A stretch of DNA of 64,000 nt from Cyclobacteriaceae bacterium (GCA_020436165.1 JAGQYI010000076.1:1-64000); one strand, 5' to 3'. Numbered from the stretch's first letter, positions 21,401 to 29,860 are shown. The notes: a model not told the origin generated them from the letters alone. Made by a program: numbers and translations.

Positions 21401-22042
21401 GGGGTAGCGTCCATTCGTATAATCAAAATCATATACTTTTGTATAATTGCTCCCACCTTTATCAATAATAAATATTGTACCATAGTTATAAATCCCTCCA
21501 CTACGTGTTGTACCCCAAAGCTTTCCACTACTCTCAATCAAATCACCCATTGGGTATTTACCTGAACTACTAACAAAATTATGGACTACGGTAAAGCCAT
21601 TCCCGTCCTTTTCAATTGTAAATATCACCCCATAGTCGTTTGAACCGCCTTCGGAGGTCATACCCCAAAGTTTTCCGTTGCTTTCAATTAAACCACCAAA
21701 TGGATTACTACCATCATCACCGCTAAAATTAAATATGGTTGTTAGATTTTCTCCATTAAGATCGACCGTGAATATAACTCCTTTACCATAATATCCCCCA
21801 TATGCTGTCGTGCCCCAAAGTTTGTCATTATTTTGGAGCAATCGCATGTTTTGAGGAACTTGACCAAACGAAAAATCAAACCATTTTTCATTGAGAAGTC
21901 CACTTGGATCTACACTAAATATAGTACCAGAACTTACACTAGATGTTCCAATAAGTTTCGTATCCTGCCCTAAAGTCAGTTTGGGTAAATAAAAAAAACA
22001 TATAATAAAAAAGCCCCCTCTTAATAGTCTAGAAATCTCCAT
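18416..22042 (-). CDS. T9SS-exported repeat protein: TIGR03803-type propeller, MBG Ig-like domains, C-terminal sorting domain
   Basis: A 1208-residue secreted protein. After a signal peptide (about residues 1-25) come repeats of roughly 50 residues of the form LIESNGKLWGMTSEGG...GVIFTI, matching the TIGR03803 (choice-of-anchor/Gloeo-Verruco) repeat. I count 13 full copies plus a split one. Then come an Ig-like domain, two MBG-type domains with ITYG..EP.Y.YSY.GFVNG (near residues 800-960), another Ig-like unit, and a T9SS type A sorting domain starting at VYPVPAKDMLKLKF and ending in RIVKY. It is therefore expected outside the cell, anchored or released by T9SS. Function is unknown; ligand binding or adhesion is plausible. 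It looks more AT-rich than its neighbours, though I have not measured that. Confidence 0.85.
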   Translation of the reverse strand: MEISRLLRGGFFIICFFYLPKLTLGQDTKLIGTSSVSSGTIFSVDPSGLLNEKWFDFSFGQVPQNMRLLQNNDKLWGTTAYGGYYGKGVIFTVDLNGENLTTIFNFSGDDGSNPFGGLIESNGKLWGMTSEGGSNDYGVIFTIEKDGNGFTVVHNFVSSSGKYPMGDLIESSGKLWGTTRSGGIYNYGTIFIIDKGGSNYTKVYDFDYTNGRYPQTTLVESNGKLWGMTSEGGASNYGVIFTIEFDGGGYNKIHDFTSSNGKFPKGNLVESNGRLWGLTVNGGDNDFGVIFSIDLDGANFIKIYDFEGSEGSFPYGQLLESNGKLWGNSSYGGLSNKGVIFNIDVDGNNYTKVHDFDNTNGANPIGGLKEINGKIWGSTSRGGTTGNGIIYNIESNGTNFNKLRDFDNIIGHTLYGGVIQSNGKLWGMTRYGGINGYGVIFTMEVDGVNLTKVHDFNFEEGAYPYGNLVENSGKLWGLTWLGGKNSVGVIFSINLDGTGFSVVHNFDEGGGDSPLGSLIAHNGKLWGMTQKGGINDKGVVFNLTLDSNEFNVVHHFDGMNGANPEGCLVESKGILWGTTNGGGLDGYGTIFKIDPDEEIFTKVFDFNNANGRIPVGKMIESKGKIWGMTQAGGDNYLGTIFNYDLNDDDFEMVYSFNTTDGGDPQGSLIESNGKLWGMTAYGGASNTGTIFNIALDGSGFTKVLDFTSEIGGRPKYGSLLQIGNKYSQIINFNLSDKIYGDQFTLVANSNSGIPIIYTSSNIEIINIVGDQAYVNGVGEVTITAFQPEVENYYAGEASQTIYVDKASLIATVDDKTITYGSEEPIYTFSYLGFVNGDSPSEIDLAPTGFLDTSVENAGTYIIQVNEGSDDHYYMTYFEGTLYVNKTSLIVSADSKAITYGDVEPDYTYSYSGFVNGEDESVLDTVPTGVFSVTPVGDAGVYTLQVTKDGVDNNYEFEYADGILTVDKASQTIIFNALDNINDENETVTLDASSSSSLEVTFFVSGPTALIGNTLTITGAGSVSVTASQPGNQNYLAAEDVIQSFCVNPVPGIVLTLGGQSTTLASTYSNGNQWFLNDEAIEGATEAMYEAMESGSYKTEVTIDGCSGISEPVDILVTGVYAEFEDKELKVYPVPAKDMLKLKFSTMSSGIYELRFVDINGKIWKAESIEISNSLNLVFSMNLSSLPLGAYTLLVIGNKRTIAKRIVKY
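19875..21965 (-). repeat. Tandem propeller repeats, about 50 residues (about 150-160 bases) each
   Basis: Inside the T9SS repeat protein, each unit carries the core N-G-K-L-W-G-M-T followed by GG and G-V-I-F-T-I. Thirteen complete cores can be read. The N-terminal stretch LIGTSSVSSGTIFSVD is a unit lacking its first strand, and the final SLLQIGNK supplies an orphan first strand. At DNA level the repeats share words such as ataccccataa and ccattactttc but are clearly diverged, so this is an old expansion rather than a recent slippage array. Confidence 0.75.
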
Positions 22043-22121
22043 AATTTATAGAATTCTAAAAAAACAATAACTTTATAAACTTAATGTATCTATTATTAAA
22101 AAATATTAAATATATATAAAT

Positions 22122-23972
22122 TTAATCAAAAAACATCCAGTAAAACCCATAATCTATCAAAGCCCTTTTGCCTACATAATTAGGTGCTGCAAAATAACTT
22201 TCTTTGGTAAAGGCATCCACTATGTTGTTAAACTTGAAGAACACATAGGCATGTCCTAATTTGATATTCAGATAGAAATCTGATATAACAAAAGAAGGCA
22301 CATTAAAGTAATCTTGAATAAAGAACTGACTGGTGGTTACTCTAAAATCAGGAGCAAAGTAGTCTGACTGCCAATGGTTATCAAAACCTACCTGCATATC
22401 CAGATTGCCGTTAAACAAAATATTATGGTAATAAACGTTTAAATTGGCAAACAACTCAGGTATGGGAAACGCCTCCACCTTATCTCCTGAAACAGTTGTG
22501 TACAATCCTTCACCTTCGAGGAAAAAGTTTTTGATGGGTTCTACTCTGAACTTTGCGCCAAAGGTTAAAATAGCTGAATTACCATCAATTTGCTGAGGCA
22601 TTGCTGCTGTATCGTAATAAACGTAATTGGTGTAGGTAGTAAAAGATGCTTCAGGCTTTATGAAAGAAACCTTTTGAAAAGGAATTGTATAACCTCCATC
22701 TACCTGCAAAGCCTTTATTGTCTTAAAATTATTAATCCATGCATCATGGTTTCCAAGATACGCCTTCTGCATAAAAGTGGGCTCGTACTGCTGAGTAACC
22801 AATTTAGCCTCCAGGCCTTTAAACTGAACATTCCCCCAAAGGCGCTGGTTTCCATTCAGATTAAAATCGATACCACCCGTAACTTTATATTCAGGCGTAA
22901 AAGTATAACGTATTCTACCCCCAATATAATGCTCAATTCCATCCTGAGCAGGTTTCAAATTCGAGAAATCAAGGGTATCTTCATTCCCCCAACCATAATG
23001 AAATGTATAGTTTCTGTATTTATAGTAACCTGAATAAAAAAGAGGACCGATTGTCCCTTTAACCCCATTCTCAAAACTTATTGTTTCAAATACCGAAGTA
23101 TCTGCGGTAACATCTTCACTCAAATAGAACGTATCAAAATAGTTCTCAGCAACCGGATTGCTGTCATTAAACGAACTCCGCTCATACGACCGATCAAACG
23201 TTTGATAAATCTGGAAACCATCGTTTACCCTCAACTGATGGTAGACATGGTAATTTTTTTTCAGGTATTCTGTGCTGGCATTTGATAAATAAACACTTGC
23301 ATCACGGTCAAAATAATCCGGAGTTGAACCTGTAATATCTATTCCTCCCTGGTCAATAGCTTGGGTTTTCATTCTGGAGAAATTCCCCATGATCAGGTAC
23401 CTCCTTTTTTTTGTGAAATAAACAAGGTATGCATCGTACCCTTCATCTCTCACCAACCGATCGTTTTTACCCTGCGACTTTACCTGTTTGTCCGAGTTGA
23501 TATTAAAATAATCTATGCCAATATTAAAGTTGGAGCTGTCGCTCCTGTTAAATCCAACATCCACTGCCGTTCTGTTTCTGCCACCAATTGCTGCTTTAAT
23601 TTTGGAGTAAGGCGATTTTGTGTCATAATACCTGAAATCACTTACCGGCCTGAAGTAGGGAGCATATGCACTAAACCCAGACCTTGCACCAATAATAACA
23701 GGCAATACCGGATAAATGCTTCGTATTGCTGTTCCCGATACTCCCAGGTCTTGTAATTTATATTCCTCCTTTTCAGGAACAGACCATCTATGGCTATTTA
23801 CTACAGATGTATCCAGATTGATAAACGTTAAATCGTTGTAAAGAATATTCTCTTCTTTGAGGTAACGAGTTGTGGAAGGGCCATAAACTAACTGTGTGCT
23901 ATCATCAAGTATTTGTGCCGCAAGAGGTGCAGACAACAGAAAAAAGATACCAAAAGCTAAAAATCTTACCAC
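22122..23972 (-). CDS. Putative outer-membrane porin (Porin_10 family)
   Basis: A 616-residue protein with a signal peptide (cleavage after about APLAAQ, residue 20) and a long series of alternating hydrophobic/polar strands with aromatic girdles, ending in the aromatic residues YGFYWMFFD, as expected for an outer-membrane beta-barrel. The N-terminal motif YGPSTTRYLKEENILYND and the following region resemble the Bacteroidota 'putative porin' family (PF14121). Members of this family have no assigned substrate. The gene is between the T9SS repeat protein and lpxK, all on the minus strand, but the 79-base gap on one side suggests it need not share a transcript with the repeat protein. Confidence 0.75.
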   Translation of the reverse strand: MVRFLAFGIFFLLSAPLAAQILDDSTQLVYGPSTTRYLKEENILYNDLTFINLDTSVVNSHRWSVPEKEEYKLQDLGVSGTAIRSIYPVLPVIIGARSGFSAYAPYFRPVSDFRYYDTKSPYSKIKAAIGGRNRTAVDVGFNRSDSSNFNIGIDYFNINSDKQVKSQGKNDRLVRDEGYDAYLVYFTKKRRYLIMGNFSRMKTQAIDQGGIDITGSTPDYFDRDASVYLSNASTEYLKKNYHVYHQLRVNDGFQIYQTFDRSYERSSFNDSNPVAENYFDTFYLSEDVTADTSVFETISFENGVKGTIGPLFYSGYYKYRNYTFHYGWGNEDTLDFSNLKPAQDGIEHYIGGRIRYTFTPEYKVTGGIDFNLNGNQRLWGNVQFKGLEAKLVTQQYEPTFMQKAYLGNHDAWINNFKTIKALQVDGGYTIPFQKVSFIKPEASFTTYTNYVYYDTAAMPQQIDGNSAILTFGAKFRVEPIKNFFLEGEGLYTTVSGDKVEAFPIPELFANLNVYYHNILFNGNLDMQVGFDNHWQSDYFAPDFRVTTSQFFIQDYFNVPSFVISDFYLNIKLGHAYVFFKFNNIVDAFTKESYFAAPNYVGKRALIDYGFYWMFFD

Positions 23973-24002
23973 AACACGAAAACAATTACAATTTCATCAA
24001 CC

Positions 24003-25073
24003 TTACTCAGCTTCAACAATCTCTTCTTCAGGCGTATATTTCTCCTTGATCGCCTCATGAACAAGCTCGTTGAATTTAGCTTCCTCATCAAACAAAAATT
24101 GAACCGAAATTGGTAAATAAAACAAACCAACCTCACTTATAAGCTCCATAAATTCCCCGGACCTCAATTTCGTAATATCCTTTTCTGTAGTCAACAATGT
24201 AGTATTTGTCTTTTTGGCTTGCTCGACCAATTGTTCAACTTCAGTTAAAGTATACTCATGGTGGTCTCCAAATTTCTTAGTTTCCACTAACTCAAATACA
24301 TCCTCAACATAATCTGTTAAGGGTTTCATATTAGCCAGACCTGCAAACAAAATAACCTTTCCTGAAAAGGTTTTTCCATCTGTAAATGGTTGTGGAATAC
24401 CATATTGAATGGACGAGAAAAAAACAGGAGTTCCGTCAAGGGTATATTTTTCAATTCTGGTTTTGAAATTTGCCTTTTGCGTTCCTGATAAGTCATTCGG
24501 GCACTTAGTTACAATAACGGCATCTGCCCTTTTAGCACCTTTGCGCGTTTCGCGCAACATGCCCGATGGCAGAACATAGTCTTTAAAGAAAGGTGCATCA
24601 AAACGGGTAAGCAATATATTCAGATCAGGATCAATGGTGCGATGCTGAAAGGCATCATCCAGTAAAATAGCCTGCGTTTCCGGATGTTCCATTAAAATTT
24701 TAGGGATTGCCAAGGCGCGCTCCTCTCCAACAGCAACCACCACATCCTTTCCATATTTGGTGAAGTATTGAAAAGGTTCATCGCCCAGGTCTGTAACTGT
24801 TAGTCCTTGCTTTGCCAGCACAAAGCCTTTTGATTTTCGCTTATAACCTCTGCTTAAAGTTGCCAACGAGTACGTAGGTTTTAACAAACGGATAAGGTAT
24901 TCCACCATTGGCGTTTTGCCGGTACCCCCCACAGAAAGATTACCTACACTAATAGTCATTATATCGTAATTGAAACTACTTCTGTAACCAATATTGAACA
25001 AGTGATTGCGCAATGAGGTAATAACAATGTAAGGAAGTGTAAAAGGGAATAACAGCGGAACGCGCAATTTCAT
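24003..25073 (-). CDS. lpxK: Tetraacyldisaccharide 4'-kinase
   Basis: A 356-residue inner-membrane-associated kinase of lipid A synthesis that phosphorylates the 4' position of the tetraacyl disaccharide 1-phosphate. A hydrophobic N-terminal helix (VPLLFPFTLPYIVITSL) precedes the P-loop GNLSVGGTGKTP (residues 44-55). The downstream LLDDAFQHRTIDPDLNILL stretch is the LpxK signature with the catalytic DDxFQHR. It confirms a lipopolysaccharide-bearing Gram-negative host. The start is the ATG at 25073, and the gene is divergent from the Nif3-like gene. Confidence 0.93.
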   Translation of the reverse strand: MKLRVPLLFPFTLPYIVITSLRNHLFNIGYRSSFNYDIMTISVGNLSVGGTGKTPMVEYLIRLLKPTYSLATLSRGYKRKSKGFVLAKQGLTVTDLGDEPFQYFTKYGKDVVVAVGEERALAIPKILMEHPETQAILLDDAFQHRTIDPDLNILLTRFDAPFFKDYVLPSGMLRETRKGAKRADAVIVTKCPNDLSGTQKANFKTRIEKYTLDGTPVFFSSIQYGIPQPFTDGKTFSGKVILFAGLANMKPLTDYVEDVFELVETKKFGDHHEYTLTEVEQLVEQAKKTNTTLLTTEKDITKLRSGEFMELISEVGLFYLPISVQFLFDEEAKFNELVHEAIKEKYTPEEEIVEAE

Positions 25074-25108
25074 TCTTTACTAAATTTACCTGTTAGGTTT
25101 TAGAAATA

Positions 25109-25129
25109 GCTTTGAGGTTTGCTCAAAGC
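25109..25129. promoter_or_regulatory. Inverted repeat in the lpxK/Nif3-like divergent promoter region
   Basis: GCTTTGAG (25109-25116) and CTCAAAGC (25122-25129) are perfect 8-base arms around a 5-base centre. On the plus strand a TTG inside it is followed after 17 bases by TAACTTTA, one base short of the Bacteroidota -7 element, so the repeat would overlap a promoter for the Nif3-like gene. It could be an operator or chance. Confidence 0.3.
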
Positions 25130-25167
25130 ACTAACTTTACGAACATAATTCTTAATTGGCTACAAAT

Positions 25168-26268
25168 ATGACTAAAATAAAGGATGTAATCAGTTATTTG
25201 GAAACAATTGCACCACGCTCTTACCAGGAATCGTACGATAACAGTGGCTTATTAACCGGAAATAGTGAAGATGAAGTTACAGGAGTACTTATCTCATTGG
25301 ACTGTACGGAAGAAGTAGTTGAAGAAGCCAAACGTAAAAACTGCAATCTTATCGTTTCGCATCATCCAATTCTATTCAAAGGACTTAAGAAACTCACAGG
25401 TGAAAATTATGTGGAGCGAACGGTGATCAATGCCATTAAAAACTCTGTTGCATTGTATGCCATCCATACCAATCTGGACAATATTGTTACGGGTGTAAAT
25501 TTTAAGTTTGCCCAGCAACTTGGCCTTAAGAACCTGGCTATACTTAGCCCTAAGTATGATACGTTGAGCAAGCTGGTGACTTTTGCTCCCGTTGAAAATG
25601 CTAACAACGTGTTGGACGCTATTTACAAAGCCGGGGCAGGAACTATTGGAAATTATTCAGAATGCAGTTTTACAAATGATGGCCAGGGAAGCTTCACTCC
25701 TAATGCCAAGGCAAATCCAGCCATAGGAAAAAAAGGACAAGCTGAGACTGTAAACGAAAAGCGAATTGAAGTGCTTGTGCCCAATCACAAAGTAAACAAT
25801 GTTGTAACAGCGCTCAAAAGTGCCCATCCTTACGAAGAAGTTGCATATTATATTACTGCTTTAAACAATGCAAATCAGGAGGTAGGTGCAGGTTTGACAG
25901 GTGACTTACCTGAAGCACTCGACCAGCAAGAGTTTTTGAAGTTATTAAAAGAAAGTATGAAGCTCGAGGTAATAAAATTTACTCCTTCTTATAAAGGGAA
26001 AATTAAAAAAATCGCCTTATGTGGTGGTGCAGGAAGTTTCCTTTTAGCACAAGCAAAGGCATGTGGAGCGCAAGCATACATATCTGCCGATTTTAAATAT
26101 CATGAGTATTTTGATGCAGAAAATCAGCTTATGATTTGCGATATAGGCCATTATGAAAGTGAAGTTGCCACAAAAGAGTTGTTGCATGATATATTAAGTA
26201 AAAAATTTTCTAATTTTGCACTCAATTTATCCGAAATTGTTACGAATCCGATCAGTTATTTTAAGTAA
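25168..26268 (+). CDS. Nif3-like dinuclear metal centre protein (GTP cyclohydrolase I type 2 homologue)
   Basis: A 366-residue member of the NIF3/YbgI family, toroidal hexamers with a dinuclear metal site. Metal ligands are readable in LIVSHHPILFKG, YAIHTNLDNI and ICDIGHYESEVA. The length (longer than the 250-residue E. coli YbgI) reflects the inserted PII-like domain (about residues 130-235, containing HPYEEVAYY), found in many Bacteroidota and Firmicutes members. The biochemical role remains uncertain, and annotation as a GTP cyclohydrolase is by homology only. I prefer the ATG at 25168 over an in-frame TTG at 25156. The stop touches the next start (TAAATG), so the pair is co-transcribed. 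Confidence 0.88.
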   Translation: MTKIKDVISYLETIAPRSYQESYDNSGLLTGNSEDEVTGVLISLDCTEEVVEEAKRKNCNLIVSHHPILFKGLKKLTGENYVERTVINAIKNSVALYAIHTNLDNIVTGVNFKFAQQLGLKNLAILSPKYDTLSKLVTFAPVENANNVLDAIYKAGAGTIGNYSECSFTNDGQGSFTPNAKANPAIGKKGQAETVNEKRIEVLVPNHKVNNVVTALKSAHPYEEVAYYITALNNANQEVGAGLTGDLPEALDQQEFLKLLKESMKLEVIKFTPSYKGKIKKIALCGGAGSFLLAQAKACGAQAYISADFKYHEYFDAENQLMICDIGHYESEVATKELLHDILSKKFSNFALNLSEIVTNPISYFK

Positions 26269-27048
26269 ATGGAAAACACGGTAGCTAAAAAGCTCGACTC
26301 GCTCGAAAAACTTCAAAAAATAGATTCCCAGATTGATGACATTAAAAAGATAAGAGGTGCATTACCTGAAGAGGTAGGCGATCTGGAAGATGAAGTTGCG
26401 GGTCTTGAAACCAGAATTGCAAAATTCACTCAGGACTTAGAAGACCTGGATGCTGAAATCGATGAAAAGAAAGTTGGCATTAAAACTTCTGAAAAACTAA
26501 TAGCAAAGTACGAAGAACAACAAATGAATGTTCGCAATAACCGCGAATACGATGCTATTACAAAAGAAATGGAACTGCAACAACTTGAAATACAGGTAGC
26601 AGAAAAACGAATAAAAGAAGCACAAGCTAAGATTGAAGCTAAAAAAGAAGAAATTGAGGTGGTAAAAGCCAATCTTGAAGAGCGCAAAAAAGACCTTGCT
26701 TCTAAAAAAGAAGAACTAGATACACTTATTGCCGAAAGTGAGGAAGACGAAAAGAAATTGAGTACCGAACGGGCAAAAGCTTCAAAAAATATAGAAGAAA
26801 GGTTGCTATTAGCATACGATCGTTTGCGCGACAATGCTAAAAATGGACTTGCCGTTGTTTCTGTTGAAAGAAATGCATGCGGAGGTTGTTTTAATATTGT
26901 TCCTCCTCAACGTCAGGCCGATATTAAGGAGCGAAAGAAAATTATTGTTTGTGAGCATTGTGGTAGAATACTATCTGATGTAGTGGATGTGGTGGAAGTA
27001 GAGAAACCGAAGCGAACAGTTCGAAGAAAAAAGGCGGAAGCCAAGTAA
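26269..27048 (+). CDS. Coiled-coil protein with C-terminal C4 zinc ribbon (CdsZ-like)
   Basis: A 259-residue protein with a long antiparallel coiled coil (about residues 10-185, rich in Glu and Lys heptads) followed by a zinc ribbon with CGGCFN and CEHCGRIL, four cysteines in two CxxC pairs. This matches the zf-RING_7/DUF164 family (CdsZ, HP0958-like), whose members act as chaperone or regulatory proteins and can bind nucleic acid or flagellar/secretion proteins. It is translated immediately after the Nif3-like gene, an arrangement found in many bacteria. A clear terminator follows at 27056. The function in this organism is not known. Confidence 0.88.
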   Translation: MENTVAKKLDSLEKLQKIDSQIDDIKKIRGALPEEVGDLEDEVAGLETRIAKFTQDLEDLDAEIDEKKVGIKTSEKLIAKYEEQQMNVRNNREYDAITKEMELQQLEIQVAEKRIKEAQAKIEAKKEEIEVVKANLEERKKDLASKKEELDTLIAESEEDEKKLSTERAKASKNIEERLLLAYDRLRDNAKNGLAVVSVERNACGGCFNIVPPQRQADIKERKKIIVCEHCGRILSDVVDVVEVEKPKRTVRRKKAEAK

Positions 27049-27055
27049 TAAAAAA

Positions 27056-27079
27056 GGGAAGCAAATGCTTCCCTTTTTT
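27056..27079 (+). terminator. Rho-independent terminator after the zinc-ribbon gene
   Basis: GGGAAGC (27056-27062) and GCTTCCC (27067-27073) form a perfect 7-bp stem with an AAAT loop, followed by six T. It begins 7 bases after the stop codon. A preceding A-run makes it usable in both directions. Confidence 0.85.
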
Positions 27080-27151
27080 ATTACCATTACTCTCAAAAGT
27101 TTGTATTTTTCTTACGAAAAAAATACAGCGTTTCATCTGTAACAAATATTT

Positions 27152-27580
27152 ATGAGTGCTTTGAAGATTAAAACAAACCCTGAAGTTGAAAAGGTTTTTA
27201 GAAAGTATCCTGAATCTGCAAGAAGCAAAATTGAACGTTTACGGAAACTGATTGTAGAAGCAGCTGAAGAGCTGGATGAAATAACCGAGCTTCAGGAAAC
27301 GCTGAAATGGGGAGAACCGAGTTATATTACAAAAATCGGAAGTACCATTAGAATTGATTGGAAGGATAAAGCACCTGACCAATATGCCATGTATTTTCAA
27401 TGTACGAGCAGTCTGGTATCCACCTTTAAAGTAGTTTATCCCGATCGTTTTGCGTTTGAAGGAAATCGTGCCCTTGTTTTCCAAATGGATAAAAAACTAC
27501 CCGAAGCTGAGTTGAAAAAATGTATAAAAGCCGGGTTGACGTATCATAAAGTGAAAAAATTACCCTTGCTGGGCCTATAA
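27152..27580 (+). CDS. DUF1801 (YdhG-like) domain protein
   Basis: A 142-residue soluble alpha/beta protein. The pattern LQETLKWGEPSYITK followed by the strand IRIDWKDKAPDQYAMYFQC and the final helical pair LPEAELKKCIKAGLTYHK is typical of the YdhG/YjbR-like DUF1801 family. No catalytic role is established for this family. It is preceded by a terminator and is 88 bases before the DUF4349 gene, so it is probably transcribed alone. Confidence 0.75.
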   Translation: MSALKIKTNPEVEKVFRKYPESARSKIERLRKLIVEAAEELDEITELQETLKWGEPSYITKIGSTIRIDWKDKAPDQYAMYFQCTSSLVSTFKVVYPDRFAFEGNRALVFQMDKKLPEAELKKCIKAGLTYHKVKKLPLLGL

Positions 27581-27668
27581 TCACGATAAATAGCTCTTTG
27601 AGCTAAAATTTCAAACGTATAGAATACTATATCTTATAAAAAACCGTACTTATACAAAACCTCTCAAG

Positions 27669-28511
27669 ATGAAACTCTCCTATTTTATTTCCATTATGCT
27701 ATTGCAAGTGGCTGCATGTGGTAGCGGAGGCAGTAACGAAACGGCCAAACTGGCAACTTTTGATGAAATAATGGAAATGCCAGCCACAACCCAACCAGCA
27801 CCGACTAATAAACCTGCTGATGAATTTGTTGTTGCTAAGAAACTAATAAAAACAGGAGGCATAGATTTTCAGTCCGAAAACGTAGCAGATGACTACAAAA
27901 AGATCAGTAAAATACTACCGGAACTCGGAGCTTATATTGAAAGCGAAAACCAAAGCAAATCTACGAATCGTATCAATTACACTATAACCATACGTGTTCC
28001 ATGGAATAAATACGATACCCTCATGGCATCAATTTCCGACTTGGCCTTTCGCCTCGATAACAAATACTCCAATGTTCAGGACGTGACGGAAAGGTATTAT
28101 GATCTTAAAACCAGAATAAAAAACAAAAAGGCATTGGAGCAGCGTTATCTGGAATTGCTGAACAAGGCACAGGCAATAAAAGATATTCTTGAAATTGAGA
28201 GAAATCTAAATCAAGTGCGAACTGAAATTGAAAATCTGGAGGGACAATTTAATTATCTAAGTAAGCAAGTAAATTTTAGCACCTTGCAAGTTTCTTTCTA
28301 TGAAGTACTGCCTTATACCTATGATTCCTCTCAAAGAAAAGGATTTGGTGCGCGCATACTAAGCGCTTTAAACAATGGATGGCAGGGTTTCCTATCCTTT
28401 CTTGTTGCCATAACAATGTTATGGCCGTTTGCTCTTCTTGCAGTGGGAGTACTTTATGGGATTAAGTGGATTAGGAAGAACCGAAAAAAAGGCGCGAGCC
28501 TACCGAAGTAG
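27669..28511 (+). CDS. DUF4349 lipoprotein with C-terminal membrane helix
   Basis: A 280-residue envelope protein. The N-terminus is a lipoprotein signal with lipobox LQVAACGS (Cys near residue 17). The body has an N-terminal alpha/beta region (LIKTGGIDFQSENVADDYKKI, VPWNKYDTLMASI), a central coiled coil (about residues 135-200, TRIKNKKALEQRYLELLNKA) and, near residues 240-265, a membrane helix (FLVAITMLWPFALLAVGVLYGI) with a basic tail. This is the DUF4349 arrangement. In other bacteria members sit near anti-sigma or stress genes, but here no such neighbour exists and the function is unknown. Confidence 0.8.
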   Translation: MKLSYFISIMLLQVAACGSGGSNETAKLATFDEIMEMPATTQPAPTNKPADEFVVAKKLIKTGGIDFQSENVADDYKKISKILPELGAYIESENQSKSTNRINYTITIRVPWNKYDTLMASISDLAFRLDNKYSNVQDVTERYYDLKTRIKNKKALEQRYLELLNKAQAIKDILEIERNLNQVRTEIENLEGQFNYLSKQVNFSTLQVSFYEVLPYTYDSSQRKGFGARILSALNNGWQGFLSFLVAITMLWPFALLAVGVLYGIKWIRKNRKKGASLPK

Positions 28512-28529
28512 TTACAATAAAAATACAAG

Positions 28530-28549
28530 AGATTAAAACACTTTAATCT
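28530..28549 (-). terminator. Possible weak terminator hairpin at the end of the porin gene
   Basis: AGATTAAA (28530-28537) and TTTAATCT (28542-28549) are perfect 8-base arms around ACAC, spanning the stop codon of the minus-strand porin gene. On the minus strand it is followed by an AT-rich stretch (CTTGTATTTTTATTG) but no uninterrupted T-run. The stem is mostly A-T, so termination would be weak. Confidence 0.3.
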
Positions 28550-29858
28550 GCCACTGTAGCACCCACATACCTTTGCGATCTACTTCTTCTGCTTTTGCGC
28601 CAGACACCACATCAAATATTGGGCGGCTCTGATATCCTAGGGTAAACTTAGAATACTGATTCATGTAAAAGTTTACCCCACCTTCATAGAGGTTCATCCT
28701 GGAACCTAAACGTTCATATGCTGCATGCTGAAAAGCGGCATATAACTGGTATCTACTTGTAGTATGCGTTGAGTTCTTTTTTTCAGGAAGGGCATATCCC
28801 AGTTTTAAATAACCAACCTGCCCGGTTCCAATAGCCGGATACGCGTTACCTTTTCCATTAAAACTTGCACCTTCTGCTATACCCTCTCCGGGATTGTTAG
28901 CTCCAATATTTCGTATGTACCCATTACCAAAATCGTAATTAAAGTAGGCAGCATATAAGGAAATAGCGCTGCAATTACGATCGCACAAAGGAAAATCCGC
29001 AAATAAATCAATGGCAAAATGTGTCATATCCGTATAACTTGTAGCACCAGCACTGCTTAAGTAAGCCATCGCTTTTGGCTGATGCATAAAGCCAGCTCCC
29101 AGAGAAACAATTCGTTTAGTTCCTAAATAGGTGCTTTTATTAAAAGGACTATTTGAATTTTCATTTTCAAAGAAATTATAACTTACATAGCCTGAGGTTT
29201 GAAGTTGTGGATCCTGGCCTGAAAAGTTGGTATACCCTTCAGGACTTAGTGTAAGCGCTGAAGTGCTGGTAACAATAAATGGTTTTGCTATGGCAAACCT
29301 ATAGCTTATGTGCTCAATGGAGCCAAACATAAAAACTCCCATTTTGCGTAGAATATCATCATTTACATTTACTGTCGGTAGCGAAAACATAGGAATGTCC
29401 ACCCCCAACTCATTCGCTGAACTTGGTACTGTGCAACGTGCAAGGCCTGTCCATGCCGATTTGCCTGCTCCAATTGTTAAATAGTCAGCCACCCGGTAGC
29501 TTACGTAAGCATCCAATACCTTTAAGCTCTTGGAATAATTTGTGAGGTAATTAAAATTGTTTTCTCCCATCTGTAGCTCAAAAAGCAAGCGAGAAGATAG
29601 TTGGCCATAAATGCCAAAACGAACCCTCCTCAATGAAAGATCGAAAGCAGTTGACTGAACCTTGTCACCAATTAAGGTTCCCGGGTTCAATTCAGTATAT
29701 CGGGCCCACACCTGAGCTGAAGCTTTTATGCCAACATATGAACTCTTATCTGAAGTAAGATAAAAACGAAGCTTATTTGGTCGTTCTTGATTCGTTTCCT
29801 GCGCAAACGCACGTAAACCAAATACTAAAAGTAAACTAACAACTAATGCACGTTTCAT
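28533..29858 (-). CDS. Outer-membrane porin (OprO/OprP-like)
   Basis: A 441-residue protein with a signal peptide (cleavage after GLRAFAQ, about residue 20), then beta-strands spaced 10-20 residues with aromatic edges, ending in the C-terminal motif MWVLQWQIKVF with a terminal Phe, as expected for a Bam-assembled outer-membrane barrel. The LRRVRFGIYGQLSSRLLFELQMGENNF strand pair resembles OprO/P-type porins. It is the last gene of a four-gene operon with a SLC13-type transporter and a two-component system, so an outer-membrane route for the same anion is a reasonable inference. Substrate is not known. Confidence 0.75.
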   Translation of the reverse strand: MKRALVVSLLLVFGLRAFAQETNQERPNKLRFYLTSDKSSYVGIKASAQVWARYTELNPGTLIGDKVQSTAFDLSLRRVRFGIYGQLSSRLLFELQMGENNFNYLTNYSKSLKVLDAYVSYRVADYLTIGAGKSAWTGLARCTVPSSANELGVDIPMFSLPTVNVNDDILRKMGVFMFGSIEHISYRFAIAKPFIVTSTSALTLSPEGYTNFSGQDPQLQTSGYVSYNFFENENSNSPFNKSTYLGTKRIVSLGAGFMHQPKAMAYLSSAGATSYTDMTHFAIDLFADFPLCDRNCSAISLYAAYFNYDFGNGYIRNIGANNPGEGIAEGASFNGKGNAYPAIGTGQVGYLKLGYALPEKKNSTHTTSRYQLYAAFQHAAYERLGSRMNLYEGGVNFYMNQYSKFTLGYQSRPIFDVVSGAKAEEVDRKGMWVLQWQIKVF

Positions 29859-29860
29859 GA

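Noticed and set aside
26430-26834. Minus-strand serine-rich frame inside the zinc-ribbon coiled-coil gene
   Set aside because: Same effect: the antisense of a Glu/Lys coiled coil reads as Ser/Phe, with no start signal or family resemblance.
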